Positions 22,839 to 30,702 of a stretch of DNA of 34,267 nt are shown piece by piece (within the stretch, counting starts at the first letter, position 1; each line of letters starts with the position of its first letter). The stretch lies in the NCBI GenBank assembly GCA_937867175.1, contig CALMKG010000161.1, positions 1-34,267 of the forward strand, in the 5' to 3' direction. The notes under the pieces were generated by a model that saw only the letters and a list, made by a program, of their open reading frames with translations, searched no databases and had not been told where the DNA came from. Position numbers and translations under genes: made by a program. This DNA is from an uncultured Propionibacterium sp. GTDB taxonomy: Bacteria; Actinomycetota; Actinomycetes; Propionibacteriales; Propionibacteriaceae.

Positions 22839-23706
22839 GGGCCACCTCCGCGTCGCTGGCGCATATCAGGATCCGTTCCCGGCTCCGCGGGGTGGCAATG
22901 CGGCGCAGCGCGATCAGCGAAGCGAGATAGACCGAGCCCAGCACGATCATCAGCAGCTGACCGATCGGCGTCCCGAAGGGCGCGAAGTAGTCGGGCGCCA
23001 CGACGAAACCGACGACGAGTGCAACCAGCGTGATCACCGTCACCTGCCGAACCACCACCTGCGGCTTGGCCCGCTCCGCGCTGATCTCACGCATCGCCCG
23101 CAGCCGGTCTTGCAGGGCGTCACTGAGCGCCCCAAGGGTGGCCGACGCGCCCACGCCGCCGCGTTCGCCGACCAGGATCAGCGCCGCGAGCACCGCATCG
23201 GCGTCGGCGGAGTCGATCTCGTCGGCCATCTGCTGCAATGCGGCGCCCGGGGTCCAACGTTCATCCAGACGGGTTATCAGGCCGGCCACCGGACCGGCGA
23301 GCCTGGCCGGGACCTGGGCGCGGGACGACCGAATCGCGTCCCCGATGGACTTGCCAGTCCCGACCGAGGCGGACAACACCCTGATCCAGCGGTCCATTCC
23401 CTCCAGAAGCTCAAGCTCGGGCTGGGCCGCCTGACGCAGCAACTCGGGCAGCACCAGGACAAGTGCCGGCACCAGTACCAGCGCGGGCACGAAACCGGTG
23501 AACAGGGTGACCAGCAGGCCAGACACGACACCGATCGTGGCGCGCATCCGCCTCGCGCGGGGCCATGACAGCCAGGCCCTCCGCAGGCGATCGGCTCGTC
23601 GGGCGCCAGCACGCCCATCCGCCCGAGTCGCCGGCTGGAGGCCAGCGACGATCGTGAACAGCCCGGCGACCAGCAACCCGGCGCCCACGGCCACCAACCC
23701 CACCAT
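22831..23706 (-). CDS. tadB: Tad secretion membrane platform protein TadB
   Basis: Second platform protein, 291 aa, with hydrophobic segments near the N-terminus (1-25), about 58-90 and 225-268. The T2SSF region contains L-L-E-G-M-D-R-W-I-R-V-L-S-A-S-V-G-T-G and L-I-L-V-G-E-R-G-G-V-G, features of TadB proteins. ATG 23706 shares one base with the tadA stop (TGATG); GTG 23715 would add three residues. It sits in tadA-tadB-tadC order, the standard order of these loci. Confidence 0.92.
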   Translation of the reverse strand: MVGLVAVGAGLLVAGLFTIVAGLQPATRADGRAGARRADRLRRAWLSWPRARRMRATIGVVSGLLVTLFTGFVPALVLVPALVLVLPELLRQAAQPELELLEGMDRWIRVLSASVGTGKSIGDAIRSSRAQVPARLAGPVAGLITRLDERWTPGAALQQMADEIDSADADAVLAALILVGERGGVGASATLGALSDALQDRLRAMREISAERAKPQVVVRQVTVITLVALVVGFVVAPDYFAPFGTPIGQLLMIVLGSVYLASLIALRRIATPRSRERILICASDAEVARA

Positions 23707-25154
23707 CACGACCACCCCCGCACCGAGCGCAGCTCAGCCAGCAGCCCAGCACTCGGTTGCGGCTCCCGGGGCCGCCCCTGCTCATCGGTGGCGTAGGCAA
23801 GATGCGTGACGGGCCGGCCGTTCTCGACCGCACCGGTCAGTTCGCGGATCTCACTGATGAAGCGCCGACGCACCCCACCGCGCCAGGTGTCGTCCACCAG
23901 CCGGACGTGCACCAGCAGGTGCAGGTTCAAGGCGATCTGGCGGTATGCCTCATCGACGCCGAAGACACCGCCTTGGGCGACCCGGGCCGCCAGCCGGTCC
24001 ATCGTGGACGCCGCCGAGTGCGAGTGGGTCGTGCACATCGTCCCGGCGCCCGATTGCAGCGACTCGAACAACGCACCGGCCTCGGCACCCCGCACCTCGC
24101 CGACGATCAGCCTGGACAGGTTCTGCCGCAACGCCTCCGGAATCAGGTCGGCGACGGTGTATTCGCCCACGCTGCGGCCGTCACGGTACTCACCCAACCC
24201 GACCTTGGCCTGCAACGCGATCATGTTGCGACGATTCGGCAGCAGGTGGGTGAGCAGTTCGTAGTCGGTCTCCAACGTCCCGATGCGCTCGCTGGTCGGG
24301 ATGGCCGCGACCAGCGCACGCAGCAAGGTGGTCTTACCGGCGCCCTGGTCACCCGAGATGACGATCGACTTGCGTGCCAGCACACAGTCGGCCAGCAACT
24401 GGGCGACCGGCTGCGGCATCATGGCGCCGCCGGCGAGTTGGTCAAGGCTGACCTCGGTAAGCAGATGCTGGCGAATCACGATGGACGGCCGGTAGCTCAG
24501 CCCGAAACCGACGGCATGCAAGCGGAAGCGATCGCCGAGTGCCAGCGTCATCATCGGGTGCGCATCGTCGAAGGCACGGGCCGGACTGGCGCTCGCCCCC
24601 AGGAAGCGGATTGCCTCCACGAGTTCTTCGTCGGAGTCTGCCACGGGTGGGTGGGCCACACGGCGACCGTCGCCGTGCTGCACCGTCACGCAGTCCCAAC
24701 CGTGGATCTCGATGTTCTCGGCCGTGGGGATCTCGAACAGCGGTTGCAGCCGCCCGTAGCCGAAGATCGCGTCCTCGACCGCGTTGGCGTAGGCATGTTC
24801 CACCGACAGCGCCCACAGTTGCTCGCCGGATTGGCTGAGCCGCTGCGCGTGATCACGGACGACGGCGCGGATGACTGCGCGTCCCATCATGCGCCTGTCG
24901 TCGGTGGGCATGGGACGGCCGTGCTCGCCGGCCCAATGCTGGGAGTTCTCGATGATTTGTTCGGAGGCCTGCCGACGCAGCTGCACCACCAATTCCCAAT
25001 CCACCCCCTCGGCTGGATCACGTCTGCGCGCAGGTGGCCGGACGACCGGCTCCTCGTCCGGCTGGAAGGGCAGCGCCCGAGGTGTGAGCACACTGAGGGC
25101 TTCCAGCAGTTGCTGGCGCGGCAGCTCCGCGGCGGGATAGCCGTTCACGCGCAT
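23706..25154 (-). CDS. tadA: Tad pilus assembly ATPase TadA
   Basis: Cytosolic secretion ATPase powering pilus assembly (T2SSE/CpaF family), 482 aa. Walker A is I-S-G-D-Q-G-A-G-K-T-T at about 266-276. The Walker B-like segment L-I-V-G-E-V-R-G is near 349-356, and the H-box with T-H-S-H-S is near 376-380. The N-terminal region holds the family's F-G-Y-G-R-L-Q-P-L-F near 131-140. ATG 25154 overlaps the tadZ-like stop by 10 bases; GTG 25148 is also possible. The first X of the G-x-x-x-x-G-K-T loop is an unremarkable aspartate. All catalytic elements are intact, so this should be an active ATPase. Confidence 0.95.
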   Translation of the reverse strand: MRVNGYPAAELPRQQLLEALSVLTPRALPFQPDEEPVVRPPARRRDPAEGVDWELVVQLRRQASEQIIENSQHWAGEHGRPMPTDDRRMMGRAVIRAVVRDHAQRLSQSGEQLWALSVEHAYANAVEDAIFGYGRLQPLFEIPTAENIEIHGWDCVTVQHGDGRRVAHPPVADSDEELVEAIRFLGASASPARAFDDAHPMMTLALGDRFRLHAVGFGLSYRPSIVIRQHLLTEVSLDQLAGGAMMPQPVAQLLADCVLARKSIVISGDQGAGKTTLLRALVAAIPTSERIGTLETDYELLTHLLPNRRNMIALQAKVGLGEYRDGRSVGEYTVADLIPEALRQNLSRLIVGEVRGAEAGALFESLQSGAGTMCTTHSHSAASTMDRLAARVAQGGVFGVDEAYRQIALNLHLLVHVRLVDDTWRGGVRRRFISEIRELTGAVENGRPVTHLAYATDEQGRPREPQPSAGLLAELRSVRGWS

Positions 25155-25900
25155 GTCACCCCCAACGGCTGGAGCTGCGATGACAACGCCTGATAGCCGC
25201 GCCACAACGGACGCTCACGCAGCCGTCGGGGTGGCGGGTCGCCTTCGCTGAGCACCGCGGCGGTGGCCGGATCCCACGGCAGGTCGGCGACCAACCGGAC
25301 GCCGAGCGAGTCCGAGATCTCGGTGGCCGAGTAGGGACGCCCACCGCCCACCACGACCAGCCCGAGCTTGGTCGCCTCGTCGAGGCCGGCGATCAGGTCG
25401 GGCAGGAAGAGTCGCAGGGTGGCCACTGCGGGCAATCCCGCGCGGCTGAGCACCAGCACCTGGCTGGCCCTTTCAACCAGCGCACCGGGCAGTCCGTCGG
25501 CATCAAGCCGTCCCGCGTCGACAAGCACGTCGGTCTGGTGCAGTTCGGCGAGCTGGCCGGCCAGCCGCGGCCAGTAGTGCTCGAAGAGCAGCGCGGAACC
25601 GGGATTGGTGAAGCCCGGCAGGAAACGGCGCGGCTGGACGGGGTCGTCGTCCAGTTGCACGGTCTGCCCCAACAGTTGTTGCACGCCGTCGCCGGTTTGG
25701 GAACGGTATTCCTGCACCAGCCCACCCAGCCCACGTCCACCGGCCGACAGCCCGCGCAGGTAACCTGCCAGCACGGCCTGGTTCGGATGCCGGTCGCAAT
25801 CGGCCAGCAGCACCGGGCGCGGCCAGGTCAGCGACAGCCCCAACGCAGTAGAGGTCACCCCGGGCGAGCCGCCGGCCGACGTGAGCACGATGATGGCCAT
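25145..25900 (-). CDS. TadZ/CpaE-like MinD-family protein with altered P-loop
   Basis: Localisation factor expected to place the pilus at the membrane, 251 aa. The N-terminus (M-A-I-I-V-L-T-S-A-G-G-S-P-G-V-T-S-T-A-L-G-L) aligns with the deviant Walker A of the MinD/ParA family. However, the lysine of G-K-T is valine (G-V-T) and there is no preceding signature lysine. L-L-A-D-C-D-R-H-P follows near 31-39, the usual second nucleotide-site strand, and L-V-D-A-G-R-L near 125 corresponds to the Walker B region. Related SPGVT forms are common in actinobacteria, so it may be a non-hydrolysing scaffold. TGATG overlap with the upstream SAF gene. Confidence 0.85.
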   Translation of the reverse strand: MAIIVLTSAGGSPGVTSTALGLSLTWPRPVLLADCDRHPNQAVLAGYLRGLSAGGRGLGGLVQEYRSQTGDGVQQLLGQTVQLDDDPVQPRRFLPGFTNPGSALLFEHYWPRLAGQLAELHQTDVLVDAGRLDADGLPGALVERASQVLVLSRAGLPAVATLRLFLPDLIAGLDEATKLGLVVVGGGRPYSATEISDSLGVRLVADLPWDPATAAVLSEGDPPPRRLRERPLWRGYQALSSQLQPLGVTCA

Positions 25901-26580
25901 CAGCCGTCGGCCTTGCGAATCACCGAGATCCGATCGGATGCGGCCAGCGCCGCGACCGCCGCCGCCGAGCCTTGTTCGACCTGCACGTCGAGCAGCCAGC
26001 TTCCCCCATCGGAGGTCACCGTCGGTGTTGACACCACGACTGCTTCGAACTGGGCGCCCGGGCCCCGTTCAGCGTCCATCGGCGCCGGCACCGCCACCAA
26101 ACTCACGAAGGCACCGGCCGGTAGCGGCCCGCTCGGCAATCGTCCCGCAGCAAGCCGAAGCCCAACGTGGGCCGAGCCTGCGGGCACCACCCGGGCGCCA
26201 ACCGAATCGGGGCCGACGAGGGAGCCCGCCGGCAGGTCGACTCGTGCGAACTGCCCGACCAGCCCGGGCAGTTCGGCAGCGGGCACCACCGCGACACCGG
26301 ACGCCCGGCCGATCGTCGTGGTGGTCAGGTCGGTCGATTCGACCAGATCACCGCGAGCCACCGCCTTGGCCATCAGCACCACGGTTCTCGACTCCTGCGT
26401 GCCGCTCCAGGCCCACGCCATCGCCAGGCCACCCAGGCAGGCGCAGAGCACGCCGATGATGATCAGCCGGGTGCTTCGCCGGGCGCGTAGCTGGACCGCT
26501 GCCGGGCGTGGTGGGGGTTCGGCAGTGGCAGGCCTGGCTCTCGCGGGCTGCGCGGCAGGGGGGCGTGGGGACGCACGCAT
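25900..26580 (-). CDS. cpaB: SAF-domain protein, CpaB/RcpC-like
   Basis: First gene of the Tad operon, 226 aa. A basic, Pro/Ala-rich cytoplasmic tail (1-37) precedes a membrane helix (about 38-58) and an exported SAF domain (about 66-130: V-V-L-M-A-K-A-V-A-R-G-D-L-V, with F-A-R-V-D-L-P-A-G-S-L-V). CpaB/RcpC proteins are thought to support pilus assembly; in Gram-positives they work without an outer-membrane secretin. ATG 26580 has AGGAC about 9 bases upstream. It shares bases with the next gene (TGATG). Confidence 0.88.
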   Translation of the reverse strand: MRASPRPPAAQPARARPATAEPPPRPAAVQLRARRSTRLIIIGVLCACLGGLAMAWAWSGTQESRTVVLMAKAVARGDLVESTDLTTTTIGRASGVAVVPAAELPGLVGQFARVDLPAGSLVGPDSVGARVVPAGSAHVGLRLAAGRLPSGPLPAGAFVSLVAVPAPMDAERGPGAQFEAVVVSTPTVTSDGGSWLLDVQVEQGSAAAVAALAASDRISVIRKADG

Positions 26581-26615
26581 GGCGACATGTCCTGTTCTGC
26601 TGCGGGGGTGAGGGG

Positions 26616-26630
26616 GTGCAGCAGGTGCAC
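26616..26630. promoter_or_regulatory. Inverted repeat at the Tad operon start point
   Basis: GTGCA and TGCAC flank a 5-base spacer. The element covers the predicted start (near 26622) and touches the -10 box, so it could be a repressor site. It is short and may be chance. Confidence 0.35.
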
Positions 26631-26658
26631 CCTACGTCGCCGATCCGGGTGATGACAA
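26629..26658 (-). promoter_or_regulatory. Promoter of the Tad operon
   Basis: On the - strand TTGTCA (26658-26653), an 18-base spacer and TAGGGT (26634-26629) form a good sigma70-type promoter. The start near 26622 is about 42 bases before ATG 26580. Confidence 0.6.
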
Positions 26659-26750
26659 GCCGGTAGGGGCGCCCTGTGGATAACCTCCGGTTCGGCGAGA
26701 TGCTCGCCCAGGCGATTCCACTCGGGGCGCTCCGGGACGCCCACGCCGGT

Positions 26751-26756
26751 TACGAT
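26751..26756 (+). promoter_or_regulatory. -10 box before the antiporter gene
   Basis: TACGAT implies a start near 26763 and a leader of about 55 bases to ATG 26818, which has its own Shine-Dalgarno. No -35 box is recognisable. Confidence 0.35.
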
Positions 26757-26817
26757 GAGCCAACCGACTGCGTCGTCCATCTCAACCGGGCGACCCTTTT
26801 CACGCAGGAGTGGACTG

Positions 26818-28305
26818 ATGGAAGCCGTTGTGCCTTGGTGGGCGATAATCCCATTCGTCATCATGTTGTTGAGCATCGCCTTGATGCCACTCATCCCTGC
26901 GACCGCCCACAAGTGGGAGGACTGGCGCTTCGTACTCGGCGTGGCGCTCATGCTGGGGATCCCAACCGCCTTGTGGGTGGGATTCGTCCTCAACTGGGCA
27001 CGAGTCGGCCACGCGCTCGTCGAATACGCGCAGTTCATCATGCTGCTGTTCGCGCTCTTCGTGGTCTCCGGCGGACTCTTCCTGAAGGGCGACATCCGGG
27101 CCACACCGAAGAACAACACCATCGTCTTGGCGATCGGCGCGGTGATCGCGTCCTTCATCGGTACGACGGGCGCCGCGATGCTGTTGATCCGGCCGCTGCT
27201 GAACATCAACCAGGATCGCAAGATCAAGGTGCACACGGTGGTCTTCACGATCCTGATCGTGGCCAACAACGGCGGCATGCTGACCCCACTCGGCGATCCC
27301 CCGCTGTTCATGGGCTTCCTGCGTGGCGTGCCGTTCACCTGGACGTTCAAGCTGCTGCCGATGTGGGCGTTCATCAACGTCCTGCTGCTGATCACCTACT
27401 ACGCGCTGGACACCAGGCAGTACTCCCGCGAAGAAGTGCCCGATCATCTGCTGGACGTCAGGCGCGCCGAACCGCTCAAGATCCTGGGCGCCCCATCCTT
27501 CCTCTGGTTCGCCATGATCATCGCCGCGGTGGCGCTGGTGCCGTCACTCGACCTGCACGCGATCGAGACCGGCCACGCCGCTTGGTATCACTACATCCCG
27601 TGGCGCGAACTGGTCTTCCTGACCGCGGCGATGGGCTCTTACACCACGGGCAGCAAGCGGATTCGCTTCGAGATGAACCAGTACTCCTGGGCACCGATCC
27701 GCGAGGTCGCGGTCATCTTCATCGGCATCTTCCTGACCATGATTCCTGCTCTGGAGTTCCTCGCCCAGGTCGCCGACCGGCTGCCGCTCAACACGATGAC
27801 GTTCTTCATCTTCAGCGGTTCGCTGTCGGCCTTCCTGGACAACGCGCCGACCTACCTCACCTTCTTCGAGATGGCGGGTGCGCTGGGCGCAGACCCGACC
27901 GTCATGGAAGGCGTAGCCAGAGTGGGCGCCACCACGGTGCCCGAGATCTGGTTGCTCGCCATCAGCCTGGGCTCGGTCAGCTGCGGTGCCATCACCTACA
28001 TCGGCAACGGACCGAACTTCATGGTCAAGGCAGTCGCCGAGTCACGCGAGGTCGTCATGCCCTCATTCGGCGGATACATCGGCTGGACCCTCCGCTACCT
28101 GGTGCCCATCTTGGTCGCCATGGTCTGCATCTTCCTGGGCGAGTCGGTCTGGGTGAAGGCAATCGGCGGGGTCATCACGGTCTTCCTGCTACTCCAGTCG
28201 TTCCTGCTGTGGCAGCGGTACCACAAGGCCGCCCGAGAGGTCTACAACCTGGTCGGTTCACGTTCCCCGCAGGACGCCGGGCCCTCGATCGACGCGGGGC
28301 GCTGA
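26818..28305 (+). CDS. Na+/H+ antiporter, NhaD/CitMHS-type
   Basis: Polytopic inner-membrane transporter of 495 aa, probably exchanging sodium for protons. About 12 hydrophobic helices are present. Key motifs are N-N-G-G-M-L-T-P-L-G-D-P-P-L-F-M-G-F in the first half and S-G-S-L-S-A-F-L-D-N-A-P-T-Y-L in the second. These are typical of the ion-transporter (IT) superfamily branch with NhaD. I chose ATG 26818 for the GCAGGAG 8 bases upstream; the frame stays open to 26755, and the added 21 residues look non-coding. Related citrate or arsenite transporters are less likely given the G-D-P-P-L motif. It ends 16 bases from the convergent DUF2304 gene. Confidence 0.9.
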   Translation: MEAVVPWWAIIPFVIMLLSIALMPLIPATAHKWEDWRFVLGVALMLGIPTALWVGFVLNWARVGHALVEYAQFIMLLFALFVVSGGLFLKGDIRATPKNNTIVLAIGAVIASFIGTTGAAMLLIRPLLNINQDRKIKVHTVVFTILIVANNGGMLTPLGDPPLFMGFLRGVPFTWTFKLLPMWAFINVLLLITYYALDTRQYSREEVPDHLLDVRRAEPLKILGAPSFLWFAMIIAAVALVPSLDLHAIETGHAAWYHYIPWRELVFLTAAMGSYTTGSKRIRFEMNQYSWAPIREVAVIFIGIFLTMIPALEFLAQVADRLPLNTMTFFIFSGSLSAFLDNAPTYLTFFEMAGALGADPTVMEGVARVGATTVPEIWLLAISLGSVSCGAITYIGNGPNFMVKAVAESREVVMPSFGGYIGWTLRYLVPILVAMVCIFLGESVWVKAIGGVITVFLLLQSFLLWQRYHKAAREVYNLVGSRSPQDAGPSIDAGR

Positions 28306-28321
28306 TCGGTTTCGACCGGTC

Positions 28322-28783
28322 TCAGTTCCGCTGGTGGTCGGGCGACGGTTCCGGCCGCACGGCATCGCGCTGCTGGAGCCGCTCTGAGGGCTCCAGCTCG
28401 TCTTCAGGTTGTTCCAGCTCGGCCGGGGTGATGCGCGCCGACTGACCCGTCAGCTCCCGCATTTGCAGGTTCAGGATCGCCACATGTTCGGCAAGGGTGC
28501 GCGACTTCTCCTCGGCCAGCGAGATCTCCAGAGACAGCTGCAGACAAACACCGAGCAGCAGCAGGATCGCCAGGAAGAAGAGCAGGTTGGACGGCACCGC
28601 AACCCCGACCAGCCGGGCCAGGCTCGCCAGCAGCCCTGGGAAGAGCGCCAAGACAATTGTGGCCAACCCGACCACCATCCACAGCGCCACGTACTTCTCG
28701 CGAAGCCGCCGGGAACGAACCAGGTTGAACAAGAACGCGATCGTGATGACCGCCATCACCAGGAAGAACATGGTGGCGCTCAT
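28322..28783 (-). CDS. DUF2304 membrane protein
   Basis: A 153-aa protein with three hydrophobic helices (about 4-19, 33-56 and 65-86) followed by a charged helix (E-E-K-S-R-T-L-A-E-H-V) and an acidic, disordered tail (E-Q-P-E-D-E-L-E-P-S). The L-R-E-K-Y-V-A-L-W segment between helices 1 and 2 is typical of DUF2304. Its ATG overlaps the glycosyltransferase stop as ATGA, and such GT2/DUF2304 pairs are common in actinobacteria, suggesting a membrane partner for the enzyme. Function not established. Confidence 0.85.
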   Translation of the reverse strand: MSATMFFLVMAVITIAFLFNLVRSRRLREKYVALWMVVGLATIVLALFPGLLASLARLVGVAVPSNLLFFLAILLLLGVCLQLSLEISLAEEKSRTLAEHVAILNLQMRELTGQSARITPAELEQPEDELEPSERLQQRDAVRPEPSPDHQRN

Positions 28784-29505
28784 TTGGCATCCTCCTCATC
28801 TGTGATCTTGACCGGACGCCTGGTCAAAGCAACCAGCAGCGCGAACATCGAGCGGAACAGGTAGATCGCCGCCTTGTAGGGGTTGTTGGACGGGGTGCCC
28901 GCGCGCCGCGGACGCATCTCGACCGGCACTTGGGTCACGGTCAGACCAGACCGGATGGCGACGACCAACGAGTCGACGGTGTCGCCGAGATACTCCACCG
29001 GGTAATGCTTCACGTACTGCGCGATCGCCACCCGGTCGGCGGCCCGGAAGCCACTGGTGATGTCGGTCAGCTTGGTCTTCGCCAACCGGCTCACGATCCC
29101 GGCGAGCATCGCCATCGCCCACTTGCGAGGCCCACGGACCTCGTACTCGCCACGACCGGCGAACCGCGCGCCGACCGAGATGTTGGCGTGCTCAAGCCCG
29201 GCCAGCACCGTACGGACGTTGCGTGGGTCGTGCTGCCCGTCGGCGTCCAACTGGATGGCCTGGTCGTAGCCGAACCGCTGTGCGTAGGTGTAGCCGCAAC
29301 GCATCGCCCCACCGACGCCCAGGTTGTACGGCAGGCTGACGACCCGCGCCCCCGCCGCCTCGGCGACCTCGACGGTTCGGTCGGTGGAGCCGTCGTCCAC
29401 GACGATGAGGTCGACTTCCGGCAGTTCTGCCATGACCTCGGCGATGGTGGGCCCGATCGCCTCTTCCTCGTTCCACGCGGGTATGATCACCAAGATCTTC
29501 GGCAT
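28780..29505 (-). CDS. Family 2 glycosyltransferase, DPM1/polyprenol-phosphate type
   Basis: Cytosolic or membrane-associated GT-A enzyme of 241 aa that probably charges polyprenyl phosphate with a sugar. Motifs are I-I-P-A-W-N-E-E-E near 8-16, V-V-D-D-G-S-T-D at about 35-42, and the metal-binding D-A-D-G-Q-H-D at about 87-93; R-G-P-R-K-W follows near 124. No C-terminal membrane helix is obvious, so the linked DUF2304 protein may provide the anchor. ATG 29505 is preceded by GGAAGGTGG. TATCCT at 29542-29547 could give a 30-base leader. The donor sugar and the end product are unknown. Confidence 0.9.
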   Translation of the reverse strand: MPKILVIIPAWNEEEAIGPTIAEVMAELPEVDLIVVDDGSTDRTVEVAEAAGARVVSLPYNLGVGGAMRCGYTYAQRFGYDQAIQLDADGQHDPRNVRTVLAGLEHANISVGARFAGRGEYEVRGPRKWAMAMLAGIVSRLAKTKLTDITSGFRAADRVAIAQYVKHYPVEYLGDTVDSLVVAIRSGLTVTQVPVEMRPRRAGTPSNNPYKAAIYLFRSMFALLVALTRRPVKITDEEDAK

Positions 29506-29541
29506 GTCCACCTTCCGTTCGCGCGCCCGGACAACAGACAC

Positions 29542-29547
29542 AGGATA
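29542..29547 (-). promoter_or_regulatory. -10 box before the glycosyltransferase gene
   Basis: TATCCT on the - strand points to a start near 29535, leaving a leader of about 30 bases that carries a Shine-Dalgarno sequence before ATG 29505. No -35 element is evident. Confidence 0.35.
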
Positions 29548-29553
29548 GCGGGA

Positions 29554-29904
29554 CTACTGGTAACCGAGTTCGTCCAAGGCTGCGTCGTCGATGCCGAAGT
29601 GGTGTGCAATCTCATGCACCACGGTGGTGTGGATCTCGGCCACCAGGTCGTCTTGGGTCGAGCAGGCCGACTTGTGCGGTTCGCGGAAGATCATGATCCG
29701 ATCCGGCAGCACCCCGCCGTAGTCGGAGCCGCGCTCGGTGAGTGGGACGCCGTCGTAGAAGCCGAAGACGTCCTCGCCGGGCGGGGGCGCGTCCACCACC
29801 AGGACGACGCAGTTGTCGATCAACGCGACCAGTTCGTCGGGAATCGAGTCGAGTGCGCGATTGACGCACTCGTCGAATACCTCGTCGCTGACCCGGATCG
29901 GCAT
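29554..29904 (-). CDS. Minimal zinc metallopeptidase-like protein (MMP-like/DUF1025)
   Basis: A 116-aa cytosolic protein with the zincin motif H-E-I-A-H-H-F-G-I-D-D near its C-terminus (about residues 97-107), and upstream R-I-M-I-F-R-E-P-H. This is the layout of the short zincin-like family in which HExxH is followed by F-G-(I/L)-(D/S)-(D/E). No signal peptide is present. ATG 29904 has TATGCT at exactly -12 to -7, so the message is probably leaderless. Substrate unknown. Confidence 0.9.
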   Translation of the reverse strand: MPIRVSDEVFDECVNRALDSIPDELVALIDNCVVLVVDAPPPGEDVFGFYDGVPLTERGSDYGGVLPDRIMIFREPHKSACSTQDDLVAEIHTTVVHEIAHHFGIDDAALDELGYQ

Positions 29905-29910
29905 CCGGCC

Positions 29911-29916
29911 AGCATA
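29911..29916 (-). promoter_or_regulatory. -10 box for leaderless metallopeptidase mRNA
   Basis: TATGCT on the - strand lies at -12 to -7 of ATG 29904, and no Shine-Dalgarno sequence is present. Confidence 0.5.
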
Positions 29917-29942
29917 TGTCAGGGCGAGACAGCGGGGCCGGC

Positions 29943-29972
29943 CCGAGCGGACTCGGACCAGCCCCCGCTGGT
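29943..29972 (-). terminator. Two adjacent hairpins after the YceI gene
   Basis: CCGAG (29943-29947) pairs with CTCGG (29952-29956). Directly beside it, ACCAGC (29957-29962) pairs with GCTGGT (29967-29972). Both loops are 4 bases. Without a U-tract the terminator call is tentative. Confidence 0.4.
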
Positions 29973-29997
29973 TGCCCCGAAGGGTCGTCGGCTCCGA

Positions 29998-30561
29998 TCA
30001 GGCGTCGGCCCCGACGGCCACCTTGACCGCAGCCACCTCGATGTCGATGCCGATCTTGTCGCTCACCAGCACGCCCCCGGTCTCCAGCGCAGCGTTGAAG
30101 GCGACGCCGTAGTCCTGACGGTTGATCGACGTCGAGCCCTCGAAGCCGATCCGGGTGTTGCCGAACGGATCCTGGGCGACGCCACCGAACTCGAAATCGA
30201 TGGAAACCTGACGAGTGGTCTGCTTGATGGTCAGGTCACCGGTGATGCGGACGGTGTCAGCGTCCAACTGCTCGACCTTGGTCGAGTTGAAGGTGATGGT
30301 GGGGTACTTGTCCGCCTCCAGGAAGTCGTTGGTGCGCAGGTGGTCGTCGCGCATCTTGTTGTTGGTGTCGATGGACGCGGTCTGGATAGTCACGTTGACG
30401 CTGGACGCGGAAGGGTTCTCCCCGTCGATGTGGGCGGTGCCCTCGAACTCGGCGAAGTGGCCACGAACCTTGGTGACCATGGCGTGCCGGGCCGAGAAGC
30501 CGATTCGGGTATGCGCGAGGTCCAGCGTCCAAGTGCCGGTCAGCGCGGTGGTGTCAACCAT
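29998..30561 (-). CDS. YceI-family lipocalin-like protein
   Basis: Small beta-barrel protein of 187 aa that in the family binds polyisoprenoid or amide lipids. T-W-T-L-D-L-A-H-T-R-I-G-F-S-A-R-H near the N-terminus, D-D-H-L-R-T-N-D-F-L, and the D-Y-G-V segment towards the end are signature YceI elements. No signal peptide is present, so this is a cytosolic form, unlike the periplasmic E. coli protein. ATG 30561 follows AGGAGAAA; the frame is open to 30612. The upstream region 30613-30702 is AT-rich for this genome, with a repeated TAGTTA and an AGTTC/GAACT inverted repeat (30644-30658), and probably holds its promoter. Confidence 0.93.
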   Translation of the reverse strand: MVDTTALTGTWTLDLAHTRIGFSARHAMVTKVRGHFAEFEGTAHIDGENPSASSVNVTIQTASIDTNNKMRDDHLRTNDFLEADKYPTITFNSTKVEQLDADTVRITGDLTIKQTTRQVSIDFEFGGVAQDPFGNTRIGFEGSTSINRQDYGVAFNAALETGGVLVSDKIGIDIEVAAVKVAVGADA

Positions 30562-30702
30562 GATGGTTTCTCCTGTCTTGGCGCCGACGGCATCTCCGGG
30601 CGCTCTCACCATCCATAACTAGATTGACGCGTTAACTATTCCGAGTTCCAGAAGAACTTTTCTGTTCAATCATCTAGATCTCCGTTCCGGCGCATCGGCA
30701 TC

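Noticed and set aside
28305-28320. Small TTCG-loop hairpin between the antiporter and DUF2304 genes
   Set aside because: The stem is only about five or six pairs, one a G-T wobble; not enough for a terminator call.
26676-28445. Second long + strand frame overlapping the antiporter
   Set aside because: The antiporter frame has membrane helices and family motifs, while this one is arginine/glycine rich and has none.
28930-30618. Long + strand frame opposite the glycosyltransferase, metallopeptidase and YceI genes
   Set aside because: Each opposite gene has clear motifs; the frame spans three of them and their promoters.
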